56,845 bases of DNA, taken from IMG/VR virus record IMGVR_UViG_3300036985_002500, positions 1 through 56,845 of that record. One strand, 5' to 3'. The notes beneath the pieces were generated by a model. That model was not told where the DNA came from. It did not search any database and saw only the letters and a list, made by a program, of their open reading frames with translations. The DNA is from a virus. A program made the translations under genes and the position numbers. Below, one piece after another: positions 13,682-22,697 of the stretch. Positions within the stretch are counted from its first letter, which is position 1; each line of letters begins with the position of its first letter.

Positions 13682-14179
13682 TTAGTTTTTAATGTCTTTG
13701 TAAGTGTCTGATACTTTAGTTATTGTTGTTCTAATCTTTCTAACAATACTAAATGTACTTTTTAAAATGTTATTACCACTAATATCGAACCAATTTTCAT
13801 TGATACTAGATAATTCCATAAGACCAAATATACACAATAACATATTAGTAAACAAAGCTGGTGTAGGTATTACAAAAGAATAACCTAATGCGCTTAGTAG
13901 GCTAGAACTAAATGGGGTTAATGCATAGAAGTCTAATGGAAATAAAGCTCCTGCAAGTATATAATATCCTGCTGCTTTAAAAATATATCCTCGTCTAAGC
14001 ATTTTAGATTTAAATACATCTCTGAATTTTTTATCTTCTACACACGCTATCTTTTTTAAAGCTATTAACTTCACGATTGTATCTAGGAATATAATACTCA
14101 TTAAAATAATTGTACAAAGCTCTATCGGAGCAAAAAATGAGAATATTGACAAAGCTATAAGTATTAAATTCGTTTTCAT
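13682..14179 (-). CDS. Phage holin (165 aa)
   Basis: Inner-membrane pore former that times lysis. Hydrophobic segments are seen at about residues 5-40 (two), 72-90 and 105-125, with the sequence ELCTIILMSIIFLDTIVKLI typical of the phage_holin_4 family (F-x-D-x-x-x-K/G-x-x-x-A). A basic cytoplasmic loop (KKIACVEDKKFRDVFKSKML) separates the helices, and the C-terminal tail is charged. Lies between endolysin and spanin-like genes, four bases from the endolysin. Confidence 0.75.
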   Translation of the reverse strand: MKTNLILIALSIFSFFAPIELCTIILMSIIFLDTIVKLIALKKIACVEDKKFRDVFKSKMLRRGYIFKAAGYYILAGALFPLDFYALTPFSSSLLSALGYSFVIPTPALFTNMLLCIFGLMELSSINENWFDISGNNILKSTFSIVRKIRTTITKVSDTYKDIKN

Positions 14180-14188
14180 ATTAATTAA

Positions 14189-14704
14189 TTATCTAAATGG
14201 TTTTGGTATCAATAATTTAACTCCATTAATAAATAAAAATAGAGCACCAACTACAGATAGAAATATCATCCACCAAGGATAATTTCTGTTTTCTTCTTTT
14301 ATTTGAGTTCTATTTGTTTTTCCTTCTTCTTTAGAATCTATTTTATTATTCTTTACAACTGCTTTTAAGGAGTCAGAATACATTCCTGCCATTATCTTTA
14401 AAGAGTCTTTGAATCTTCTATTATCAAACCTTGTCATCCACCTTGTTTCTACAGTAGCTTTAGGACAATTACAAGGTATATTTTTGACAACATATATAAG
14501 GGAGTCTTTTCCGTCAACTCCCTTAGTATGTATAGTGTCTATTTTTGGTACATAGATTGTATCACACGTAATAACTCCACCTTTAGTATAGAACTTATCT
14601 AAATGATATTTGGCATCGTGACAGCCAGATAGCATGTATAGCATTACTATGCTAATAATAGTAGCAAAGAATAAAGTTATTATATGTCTTACATCTATGT
14701 TCAT
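14189..14704 (-). CDS. Probable unimolecular spanin (171 aa)
   Basis: N-terminal hydrophobic segment (8-25) ends in a lipobox L-S-G-C with Cys28, so the N-terminus should be lipid-anchored in the outer membrane. A second hydrophobic helix lies at about 146-165 (WWMIFLSVVGALFLFINGVK), which would anchor the C-terminus in the inner membrane. The linking region is periplasmic. This two-anchor topology is that of u-spanins such as T1 gp11, which fuse inner and outer membranes at lysis. Location upstream of holin and endolysin fits. Alternative: a non-lytic lipoprotein with a C-terminal TM. Confidence 0.7.
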   Translation of the reverse strand: MNIDVRHIITLFFATIISIVMLYMLSGCHDAKYHLDKFYTKGGVITCDTIYVPKIDTIHTKGVDGKDSLIYVVKNIPCNCPKATVETRWMTRFDNRRFKDSLKIMAGMYSDSLKAVVKNNKIDSKEEGKTNRTQIKEENRNYPWWMIFLSVVGALFLFINGVKLLIPKPFR

Positions 14705-14706
14705 AA

Positions 14707-16062
14707 TTATAAGAATATATTACCTTGACTATCTTCTACAGCAGTAATTGCTTGAGTAAGATTTGCATTATATGCACCACCACCTAAATAAGTATTTCCT
14801 CTTAGTCTAATTGCTTGAGCAACAGCATCATTAAAGAAATATGGAGCAGTTGCATTAGCCAAAATAAAAGTGCAATTTAAAATAGTATTAGGAAAAAATC
14901 CTCCATTACCACGCATACCATATCCAGCAGCATTATTCCACTCATTTATTGCAATTACATTATAAAGTTGAGGGTTTCCGTTTGTATTCCACATAGCAAT
15001 TCCACTTGTAGTTTGGGCAGTTGAATTATAAGTTATACCATAACCCATTCTTATTCCATAAGAAGATGAACTAATTCCAACACAATTTGACATAGCTGAG
15101 TAATTCTGTATACCAGCACCACTTACTGAAATACCACTACAATTTGTCCCTCTCCCATATCCTTGTTGTGTAAAACCAGTTCCAGTATTTGATCTTCCAG
15201 TTGAGTTAGTTGTATTTCCATAACTATTAATTCCATCTCCAGTATTTGATACACCAGTACAATTACTTATAGTTGCATAATACCCCCCATATACACCAAT
15301 TCCAGAATCAGAATACCCATAAGAATTATTAATAATTCCAGCAGCGTGTACTCTTATAGCATATCCAGATGTACTATATGCAGTAATATTTGTACCTAAA
15401 CTACCAGTTCCATAACATCCAAAAGATCCGTATGCCGTATCTGCTATACAAGTTGCATTTATAAATTCAAGCCCAGAAGTTGTTGTTATTGCACAACCAA
15501 AAGTAGAACTATTTTTAAATGTTGATCCAGAACAATCAAGTATACCATTTCCAGAAACAGAAGCTATAAAAGCATTATCAGATACTTGTCCAGTGCTTCC
15601 AGATCTTACTCCGTATAAATTTAAAATACTAATTCTTATTCCAGTAGTAGTTGGAGTTACAAATGCATTTAATAAACCACTGTTATTAAGTGTATAAGTA
15701 TATCCATTTCCATTGATGTTTACTCCATCTTTTAAAGTTATACTTACCGCACCTGTTTCTGTGTAATTAGCAAACATCTCAATCACCTGACCACTAGTAG
15801 CAGCTGTCATAGCTAAAGTAAGAGTTGTGTAGTAAGTATATACTCCACTTGTATTTGATATACCAAAGATACCTGCTGCGCTACCTCCTGCTGCAAATAT
15901 TTCTAATACTGTACCTGAAGCATTCTTAAAATGTACAAGTTTGTCAGCCTTATCATAAAAATAAGTTGAGTTAGCAACAGAAGGCCAATCAGCACTTGTA
16001 TCTGTGGTAAATGTATAATTTATTGCGCCTGCTGGTGCGCCTAATACTGCTGTAACTGCCAT
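14707..16062 (-). CDS. Beta-helix tail spike/fibre protein, copy A (451 aa)
   Basis: N-terminal virion-attachment-like part (residues 1-75: MAVTAVLGAPAGAINYTFTT to about FEIF) shared with copy B, then a region shared by all three copies (GVYTYYTTLTLAM, ETGAVSITLKDGVNINGNG), then Gly/Asn/Ser/Thr-rich beta-helix rungs rich in G-I-G and N-C-x-G-x-S, and a conserved C-terminus (EDSQGNIFL). No catalytic motif identified. Likely binds or degrades host surface polysaccharide. Confidence 0.75.
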   Translation of the reverse strand: MAVTAVLGAPAGAINYTFTTDTSADWPSVANSTYFYDKADKLVHFKNASGTVLEIFAAGGSAAGIFGISNTSGVYTYYTTLTLAMTAATSGQVIEMFANYTETGAVSITLKDGVNINGNGYTYTLNNSGLLNAFVTPTTTGIRISILNLYGVRSGSTGQVSDNAFIASVSGNGILDCSGSTFKNSSTFGCAITTTSGLEFINATCIADTAYGSFGCYGTGSLGTNITAYSTSGYAIRVHAAGIINNSYGYSDSGIGVYGGYYATISNCTGVSNTGDGINSYGNTTNSTGRSNTGTGFTQQGYGRGTNCSGISVSGAGIQNYSAMSNCVGISSSSYGIRMGYGITYNSTAQTTSGIAMWNTNGNPQLYNVIAINEWNNAAGYGMRGNGGFFPNTILNCTFILANATAPYFFNDAVAQAIRLRGNTYLGGGAYNANLTQAITAVEDSQGNIFL

Positions 16063-16063
16063 T

Positions 16064-16360
16064 TTATTTTAATTTAATAAGTTCTACAAATGCATCAAAA
16101 TCTGCTTTCTGTTCTACAGTCATATCTACATAGTCAAGTTCTGTAAATGATTTAGGAATACTATTTTCAATTCCATAAAACTTCATGATTCTTGGAATAG
16201 GATTGTAGATATTCACAGACAACAACTCTTGTGTATCTGAAAATGCTTCCATAAAGAAGTCATACTCTGGTGTCAAAGGATAAATTTCTTTAGTGTTTGT
16301 TAATTCATCATAAGCATAGATCTCTAAGCCCATAATGTCAATCTTTGTAACTGATTCCAT
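16064..16360 (-). CDS. Small protein between spike genes (98 aa)
   Basis: Acidic soluble protein with no family match by eye: starts MESVTKIDIMGLEIYAYDEL and ends in a helix with EQKADFDAFVELIKLK. It sits between two spike paralogues, and short acidic proteins in such positions are often tail-fibre assembly chaperones. The assignment is from position only. Confidence 0.45.
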   Translation of the reverse strand: MESVTKIDIMGLEIYAYDELTNTKEIYPLTPEYDFFMEAFSDTQELLSVNIYNPIPRIMKFYGIENSIPKSFTELDYVDMTVEQKADFDAFVELIKLK

Positions 16361-16378
16361 TTTTGTTTATTTTATTTA

Positions 16379-17734
16379 TTATAAGTAAATATTTCCTTGG
16401 TTGTCTTCTGTTGTTGTAAGTGCTTGAGTAATATTAGTACCAAATGCTGCTCCTCCTCTATATGTGTTACCTCTCATTGAAACTGGATTAGCACCACTAT
16501 TCGCTAAATAAGGTGCAGAAGCATTTACTAAAACAAATGTACAATTACTAATTACACTTGGAAAGTTTCCAGCACCATTTCCAATTAATCCCGTACCAGA
16601 AGCATTATTCCACTCACTAATTATAGTTGAATTATAAAGTTGTGTAGTTCCATTTGTATTAAAAACAGAATAATTACTTGATGATTTTGCTGTTTGATTA
16701 TAGTATGTAGCATATTGAATTCTACATCCATTACCCGAAGAACTAATTCCAGTACAATTTATACCACCAGATGATAGTTCAAGACCAGTTCCACTTACTG
16801 ATATACCCGTGCAGTTTGTAAAATTATTAACATAGCCTCCATAAAATCCATGTCCAGAAGTAGATCTTCCTATACAATTAGTAGCTGAAACATAAGCAGT
16901 AAATCCAGCACTACTTACTGATGTACCAATACAATTATTTTGATGCCCCGCTAATCCAACAATACCCACTCCAGTATTTGCATTACCAATACAATTTTGA
17001 AGTTTTCCTCCATTTTGACATTGGATTGCAGTACCAGCACCAGTAGCATAAGCAGTACAATTATTAAATGTTGCATTAGATTCTATCATTATTGTAGATC
17101 TATCACTTGATGCGTATGCAATTAAATTATTTATTTCAACTGTACCTGCTGTATATACAGCGCATCCAGTTCCTAAATTAGTAAATACAGATCCAGTAAA
17201 GTTTATTGTTCCAGTTGAACTTCCTCCAAAAAGAAAAACTAAACCTTCTACCGCTGAAGTAGAAGTATTACCTTTTCTTATTACAAATAAATTAATTATA
17301 TTACAAGAAGTATTGACAGATCCTGTAGTAACAAATGTATTTGTTGTTCCTGTATTATTTAAAGTATAGGTATGCCCATTTCCATTAATATTTACACCAT
17401 CTTTTAAAGTAATAGTTACCGCACCAGTCTCAATTACATCTGTAAACATTTCAATAGTATTACCACTTACTGCAGCAGCTAATGCCAATGTTAATGTTGC
17501 ATAGTAGGTATAAACACCAGAAGTGTTTGCAATTCCAAAGACTCCACTTGCTCCACCACTTGCAGAGAAAATCTCTAATACTGCTCCAGTAGAATCCTTA
17601 AATCTTACTAACTTGTCTGCCTTATTATAGAAGTATGTACTATTAGCAACAGAAGCAAAATCTGCACTGGTGTCAGTAATGAATGTGTAATTTATTGCTC
17701 CAGCCATGCTGGTTGTAACTGCTGTAACCGCCAT
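16379..17734 (-). CDS. Beta-helix tail spike/fibre protein, copy B (451 aa)
   Basis: Same length and layout as copy A: closely similar first 130 residues (for example TFITDTSADFASVANSTYFY), diverged rung region and matching C-terminus (TEDNQGNIYL). The rungs keep the N-C-x-G-x-S pattern but differ in sequence, consistent with diversification of receptor specificity between copies sharing one attachment domain. Secreted-enzyme motifs were not seen. Confidence 0.75.
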   Translation of the reverse strand: MAVTAVTTSMAGAINYTFITDTSADFASVANSTYFYNKADKLVRFKDSTGAVLEIFSASGGASGVFGIANTSGVYTYYATLTLALAAAVSGNTIEMFTDVIETGAVTITLKDGVNINGNGHTYTLNNTGTTNTFVTTGSVNTSCNIINLFVIRKGNTSTSAVEGLVFLFGGSSTGTINFTGSVFTNLGTGCAVYTAGTVEINNLIAYASSDRSTIMIESNATFNNCTAYATGAGTAIQCQNGGKLQNCIGNANTGVGIVGLAGHQNNCIGTSVSSAGFTAYVSATNCIGRSTSGHGFYGGYVNNFTNCTGISVSGTGLELSSGGINCTGISSSGNGCRIQYATYYNQTAKSSSNYSVFNTNGTTQLYNSTIISEWNNASGTGLIGNGAGNFPSVISNCTFVLVNASAPYLANSGANPVSMRGNTYRGGAAFGTNITQALTTTEDNQGNIYL

Positions 17735-17745
17735 ATTATTTTATT

Positions 17746-18957
17746 TTATAGTTTTATGTTTCCTTGATTATCTTCTGTATTAACCAAAGTCTGAGTTACA
17801 AAAGAACTGATTGGTGTTGTTGCTCCTAAATATGAATTGTGAGAATAGCCTATTGTTGCGGCAACTCCTCCACTATTAATACAGTTTGCAGAAGCATTTG
17901 TAGTTCTTAAGAATACATTATTCAAGACAGATCCACTTCCAGAACTCCATTGAACAAATGCGTGACCAGCAGCATTATCCCACTTTGAATAAGCTACTCC
18001 TCTATATAACTTTAATCCTACATATCCAAAAACTGCAACATTTGATGTTGACTCGTGCGTACAATCATAATGTTCTGCACCAGTACCACCTCCAGCACCA
18101 TAATTAGATGATGAAATAAATCTGCATTGATAAGCTAAATATGCATTTCCATTTATTCCAAATCCAGAAGTAGAAATACCAGTACATTGATTTAATTCTG
18201 CTCCAGAAGCAGTATTTATTGCATTACCACTTATTGATATGCCTATTGAATTAAAGCATTTACTTGAACCTACATTTAATCCAAATCCAGAAGCACTTTT
18301 TCCAAAACAATTATAAATACTTGCAATAGCAAAACTATTAGATATTCCATCTCCAGAAGTACCCGCTATTCCAGTACAATTTGTTGCAGTACCAGAATAT
18401 ACAGTTAAGCCGTATGAGTTTGTACTTTCAAAATAACTATTATATACGTTCCCAGTTGAAAAAATAACCCCTTGAGAACTATTTGTTGCAATAGCAGATG
18501 CCCCATATAAATTTCCCTCATTTCTAATACAACTTCCATTAGTATTTTTAAAAAATACACTGCCGCAATTTATAACAGATGTAGTAGCTGTAATAGAAAG
18601 ACATAAGTTATTAGTATTTGATGGATTTGTGCCAAGTGTTCTGACTATTTTAATGTTATATATTTCACAAGTTACTGCTACTGTATTATCTATTAAAGCA
18701 TTAGATGTACCAGTATTACTTAAAGTATATGTATGACCATTACCATTTATATTTACTCCATTCTTTAAAGTAACTGTTACTGCTCCCGTTTCAGTAACAT
18801 CTGCAAACATTTCTATAACTTGTCCACTTGTTGCTGCTGCCATAGCAAGAGTTAAGGTAGCATAGTATGTGTATACTCCAGCTGCATTAGATATACCGAA
18901 GACTCCTGAAGCAGAAGAACCTCCACCTGATGATTGTATTTGAATTAGTGTACTCAT
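17746..18957 (-). CDS. Beta-helix tail spike/fibre protein, copy C (403 aa)
   Basis: Third paralogue. It starts MSTLIQIQSSGGGSSASG and so lacks the 75-residue N-terminal part of copies A and B, joining directly at GVYTYYATLTLAM. The central rungs differ again, and the C-terminus ends TEDNQGNIKL. The start overlaps the stop of the gene upstream by one base. Lacking the shared first domain, it may attach to the virion through the preceding 186-aa protein. Confidence 0.72.
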   Translation of the reverse strand: MSTLIQIQSSGGGSSASGVFGISNAAGVYTYYATLTLAMAAATSGQVIEMFADVTETGAVTVTLKNGVNINGNGHTYTLSNTGTSNALIDNTVAVTCEIYNIKIVRTLGTNPSNTNNLCLSITATTSVINCGSVFFKNTNGSCIRNEGNLYGASAIATNSSQGVIFSTGNVYNSYFESTNSYGLTVYSGTATNCTGIAGTSGDGISNSFAIASIYNCFGKSASGFGLNVGSSKCFNSIGISISGNAINTASGAELNQCTGISTSGFGINGNAYLAYQCRFISSSNYGAGGGTGAEHYDCTHESTSNVAVFGYVGLKLYRGVAYSKWDNAAGHAFVQWSSGSGSVLNNVFLRTTNASANCINSGGVAATIGYSHNSYLGATTPISSFVTQTLVNTEDNQGNIKL

Positions 18958-19517
18958 TAGAAAGTTTTATTTAAAACAAAGTTTTGTGATTGTATTGAGT
19001 TAGCAATATTTGCTAATCCCCATTGTGCCGTTATTGTAAGCGAATTAGTAATAGTAGTATCAAATGTAGTATTGGATACTAAAGCAAAATTAACACCGTC
19101 AAGTTGGGTATTGGCATTTTGATTATAAGAATATTGACCATTTACAAATAACTCAGCTACTCCTGCTGCACCAATTTTAGTTATCGTAAAATCTGATACT
19201 AACTCAAAGTGTTTATCAGTAGTAATTTTCATTTGAAATACTCCTAAGTCACCTATTACAATTCCATTAGATTTAATCCTAACGTGTATTGTCTCATTGT
19301 TTGCACAAGATAAATGACCGCACATCTTAACAGTAAAGCTGTCTCCAACCTTAAAAGCATTTGCAGGAACACTTAATGTACCTACCCCTGTGCCTATTAA
19401 AGAAGTCTCTACATCAGTATTAGCAATAGGAGTACCTAACGCAGTTTGTGCATATAGTCCATAGGTATAACCATAAGGGTTAATTCCATATCTATCTATA
19501 TGTATCTGCGTAGACAT
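18957..19517 (-). CDS. Tail/fibre-associated beta protein (186 aa)
   Basis: Starts MSTQIHIDRYGINPYGYTYG. Strand-rich, Cys-poor sequence with Thr/Ser/Asn-rich loops and a beta-sandwich-like pattern (SFTVKMCGHLSC, ELVSDFTITKIG). No family assigned. Immediately precedes the spike cluster and shares one base with copy C, so it may be the attachment unit for that spike or a tail-tip subunit. Confidence 0.5.
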   Translation of the reverse strand: MSTQIHIDRYGINPYGYTYGLYAQTALGTPIANTDVETSLIGTGVGTLSVPANAFKVGDSFTVKMCGHLSCANNETIHVRIKSNGIVIGDLGVFQMKITTDKHFELVSDFTITKIGAAGVAELFVNGQYSYNQNANTQLDGVNFALVSNTTFDTTITNSLTITAQWGLANIANSIQSQNFVLNKTF

Positions 19518-19523
19518 TATTTA

Positions 19524-20063
19524 TTATACGTTATAAATGATAACTAATTCAGTTCCAGTGCCGTTATAAGCAATAGTTCCTGCTGCATAGAAGTTGTTTA
19601 AAGCTCCAGCATCAAAGTTTAATGTTTCACCTGGCTTAATTGTACCGCCTAAGAATGTTCCATTTGCAGCACCTACGTTAGATACAGATATGCTATATAC
19701 AACTGGAGCAATAGTTCCTGATGTAGTAACTCTGATTAATACTGGTACTCTAGTGTTAGCATTTATTAATTCAAATGAATTATTAATCCAAGTATGTAAA
19801 TCTTGTACAGCTAGTTTTGCTCCAACTTCAGTATTTGCATATTGAGCAGCACTAGTAGATGATCCAGTATCAAGTAACTTAACCTTTAATGGGTTGTCAC
19901 TATCATCCGTAATAAAATTGATTAGTAAAAAATAATTACCAATTACATCTTTAGTCCATGAAACTGATTTTATAGAACTATATAAATAGTATTCAGGATT
20001 TGTATTAGCTCCTAATTCTCTAGTTAAAGTCAGTTGGTTTCCACCATCGTATATTCTTATCAT
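19524..20063 (-). CDS. Tail protein, beta-rich (179 aa)
   Basis: Beta-rich protein (MIRIYDGGNQLTLTRELGAN at the start, GGTIKPGETLNFDAGALNNF near the end). The C-terminal part resembles a small Ig- or jelly-roll-like virion domain. No specific family. In the same operon between Cys-rich tail proteins and spikes. Confidence 0.5.
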   Translation of the reverse strand: MIRIYDGGNQLTLTRELGANTNPEYYLYSSIKSVSWTKDVIGNYFLLINFITDDSDNPLKVKLLDTGSSTSAAQYANTEVGAKLAVQDLHTWINNSFELINANTRVPVLIRVTTSGTIAPVVYSISVSNVGAANGTFLGGTIKPGETLNFDAGALNNFYAAGTIAYNGTGTELVIIYNV

Positions 20064-20084
20064 AATTTTATTTATTTCAATTTA

Positions 20085-20822
20085 TTAAAAACTTCTAGCC
20101 TCCATTGAGCCACCAAGAACAAGTATGCTATAAGGATTAGGTACTGATGTTTGATTAGCTATCCATAAAGATATTTGATCACCAGTATTAAGTCCGCTAA
20201 CTTGTGCGTTCACACAGAATGATCCGATATTATCAGCAGGAGTTCCACCAACAATTCTAACTACTCTAGTAGAATAAGGAACGACAACTCCATTAACTCT
20301 AAGTTCATAACCAACCCAAGCAGGCCAATCAGTACCACCATCAAGTACAAATTCAGATGTTACTATATAGTTACCAGCGTTAACAACAGTTAAAGTGATA
20401 GGAGTTATTTGTGATGTTACACCATCTGCGATTGTAAATGGAGTCCCAGTATATGGAAAGCCACCTGGCTGATTAATAGACAATTGAATAGGCATTGACT
20501 TAAACAATACGCTATCGTCACTTGCTATTGCACATAAAGTATCAATTATAGCATTCATAACTTGTTGAATACCATAAGTTCCAGCAGGAAGACCTAAGCA
20601 ATTAGTAGATAATAAATCAATATTAAGACTTAAATTATTCACACTATTAAGTACAAACAATTCTAATAATGCTAGAACATCATTCAAGTCAGCTCCAACG
20701 GGAACATTTATAGAGCTTAATACTCCATCAAATAATGTTATATCAGAAGTTTTACTTGGGCAGTTATCAGAACATCCACAACTTGTAAAACTATTATTAT
20801 TACCACAACTACTACAGCTCAT
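20085..20822 (-). CDS. Tail protein with Cys-rich N-terminus (245 aa)
   Basis: The N-terminus (MSCSSCGNNNSFTSCGCSDN) holds seven Cys within 24 residues (C3, C6, C15, C17, C21 among them), a likely metal or disulfide cluster. A helical segment follows, then a C-terminal beta-domain (residues 115-245). Likely trimeric tail or adhesin component: the N-terminus would attach and the C-terminus be exposed. No catalytic motif. Confidence 0.5.
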   Translation of the reverse strand: MSCSSCGNNNSFTSCGCSDNCPSKTSDITLFDGVLSSINVPVGADLNDVLALLELFVLNSVNNLSLNIDLLSTNCLGLPAGTYGIQQVMNAIIDTLCAIASDDSVLFKSMPIQLSINQPGGFPYTGTPFTIADGVTSQITPITLTVVNAGNYIVTSEFVLDGGTDWPAWVGYELRVNGVVVPYSTRVVRIVGGTPADNIGSFCVNAQVSGLNTGDQISLWIANQTSVPNPYSILVLGGSMEARSF

Positions 20823-20825
20823 ATT

Positions 20826-21137
20826 TTAACAATTACAATTATCAGTTAATTGGCCTATCAAGCATCTTTCTTCGTCTTGTGTATACAATCCATAAGGAAG
20901 ACATTCTAGTGCCTCTATAATCAAAGATTTGGCAAATATGGTATCCCAACTAACGTCACAAGAACCAATTCCAAATATTTCAAAGTTTTTTATTGCAGCT
21001 ACTTCTTTAGCTAGAATACTTTTTTGTTTCTTAAGTAAATTTCCGTATTTACATGGAAATACCTCGTCACAAATAGGAATATCTACGACATTATCGCCAG
21101 GTACTCCATCTATAATGTATGAGTTACTACCTTCCAC
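20826..21137 (-). CDS. Small Cys-containing tail protein (103 aa)
   Basis: Overlaps the end of the upstream 507-aa gene by 11 bases. Helical, with Cys in ICDEVFPCKYG, GSCDVSW and the C-terminal LTDNCNC. It shares a Cys-rich character with its two neighbours, suggesting a common metal-binding or disulfide-linked assembly. Unrecognised family. Confidence 0.5.
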   Translation of the reverse strand: MEGSNSYIIDGVPGDNVVDIPICDEVFPCKYGNLLKKQKSILAKEVAAIKNFEIFGIGSCDVSWDTIFAKSLIIEALECLPYGLYTQDEERCLIGQLTDNCNC

Positions 21138-22650
21138 AGCAACAGATTTTTTTCAATGTATCAATATTCTTTTGTACTGAATCCCAATCATTTGCACAAG
21201 TACTAAACTCTAGCGATTGTAAGATAACTTTAAACTTCATTGAGTCAACAAAGTCTTTATTGTCAGCAATAGATTTACAAGGAGAAGCGTCTACTCCGCA
21301 AAATGCTTCTTTAACCATCTTCTTGAAACATTTAAGAAGCGAAATACATAGAACAACAATCCTTTCCGAAGAGCAGTATCTAGTTTTCTCGCAGTCTGTG
21401 TCACAAGTATACTCAGTCCAATAAGGAGCAGAAGAGGTAAGCGAAGGATCAGCCCCAGTACTTGAAGTATTGATTTTATAAAGTTTTCCATTTCTTCTAA
21501 CTATATGTTGTAAAAATGATTCATAAAGAACATCTGATTGCCAATCAGGATATGTACATATTTGAATCTTATAAATTCCATCTACATCATTTGCTGTAAA
21601 AGCATACTGAAATGAGTTGCTTGAATTAAAGTGTGGAGGAATTATTACGTCAGAATCTGTAATATCAGATGTAGCAAGTACGTATGTAGTTCCATCAGGT
21701 CTTGTAATAGTAATTGTTCTGCTAGTAAAGAATTCAGGATTATGTCCTGGCATTCCATTATCGTAAAAAGAATTATCAGAAAAGAATATCTTCTTACAAT
21801 CGCAACTAGTTTCTAAGTTAGAACATCCATCAGTAGCTAATGAAGCATAGAATGGAGGCATTACTGGGCAAGTATTGATTTCTTCTAAGAATCTGTAATC
21901 ATAATCATAAGAGAAGAATGAAAACTCATCGTTAAATTGAGCAATTTGGTTAGGAGATGTATTAGCTTGTAGTACACCATCTATGTATACAGCTACTGTC
22001 TCACCATTAAATACAAATCTTATTACCCTTTCGGATAATAACATATTATCTTCACCATTAAATAATTGTTCAGTAAATGTAAACTCAAAGTCATCATCGT
22101 AATATTTCTCTAAAGAGATATTATCTAGTCTATCAAAACCATCTGATACCCACCAAAAAGCATTAGACTTACTAACATTAACATTTATATCATGAATATT
22201 TACAATGGATTCTACAAATTCATAGAAGTTATTGTAATTATTTCCAGTATCAGTAAGTGAAGCCTCAATATATACTCCATTTGCTACGTTGTTAGTATAT
22301 AAGTACTCATTACCAACTGTATAGTTTGGATATTTAGTATATACTAAGCTAGAATAAGATAAAGACAATACAGCAGGAGCAGAAAGAGCTTCTACACCAT
22401 TCATTTTCATTGAAGTGATAGTATGTACAGAATCTATACCATTAGGATACCCTAAAGCTGGAAACGATGCCATACTAGGATGAACAAATCTCGCTTGTAC
22501 GTTTTTTCTTACCTTATATGATTTCTTATCATCGTTATCAAATCGTACAATCAACCCATTATATGGATATAATACAGATTCATTAACGCTTGGTATAGTA
22601 GGATATAACCTATTACATTTTTCTAAATCATGTGTCTTAACTGTAGTCAT
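21127..22650 (-). CDS. Tail protein with Cys-rich C-terminal half (507 aa)
   Basis: Beta-rich protein, MTTVKTHDLEKCNRLYPTIP at the start. Cys clusters occur in CSNLETSCDCKK (about residue 270-285), CDTDCEKTRYCSSER (about 405-420) and the terminal KKICCCGR. Part of the middle (RTITITRPDGTTYVL) looks like an Ig/FN3-like module. Likely a baseplate, tail-tip or adhesin component; family not recognised. A -7 box lies 17 bases upstream of the start. Confidence 0.55.
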   Translation of the reverse strand: MTTVKTHDLEKCNRLYPTIPSVNESVLYPYNGLIVRFDNDDKKSYKVRKNVQARFVHPSMASFPALGYPNGIDSVHTITSMKMNGVEALSAPAVLSLSYSSLVYTKYPNYTVGNEYLYTNNVANGVYIEASLTDTGNNYNNFYEFVESIVNIHDINVNVSKSNAFWWVSDGFDRLDNISLEKYYDDDFEFTFTEQLFNGEDNMLLSERVIRFVFNGETVAVYIDGVLQANTSPNQIAQFNDEFSFFSYDYDYRFLEEINTCPVMPPFYASLATDGCSNLETSCDCKKIFFSDNSFYDNGMPGHNPEFFTSRTITITRPDGTTYVLATSDITDSDVIIPPHFNSSNSFQYAFTANDVDGIYKIQICTYPDWQSDVLYESFLQHIVRRNGKLYKINTSSTGADPSLTSSAPYWTEYTCDTDCEKTRYCSSERIVVLCISLLKCFKKMVKEAFCGVDASPCKSIADNKDFVDSMKFKVILQSLEFSTCANDWDSVQKNIDTLKKICCCGR

Positions 22651-22666
22651 ACTTTTATACTTGTTA

Positions 22667-22674
22667 CAAATTTA
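22667..22674 (-). promoter_or_regulatory. Late promoter -7 box (TAAATTTG on minus)
   Basis: CAAATTTA on the + strand is an exact TAnnTTTG box on the minus strand, just upstream of the 507-aa tail gene start at 22650. No clear -33 TTG at 18-20 bases. Confidence 0.4.
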
Positions 22675-22697
22675 ATGTTTTATTCAATATAGTTTTT

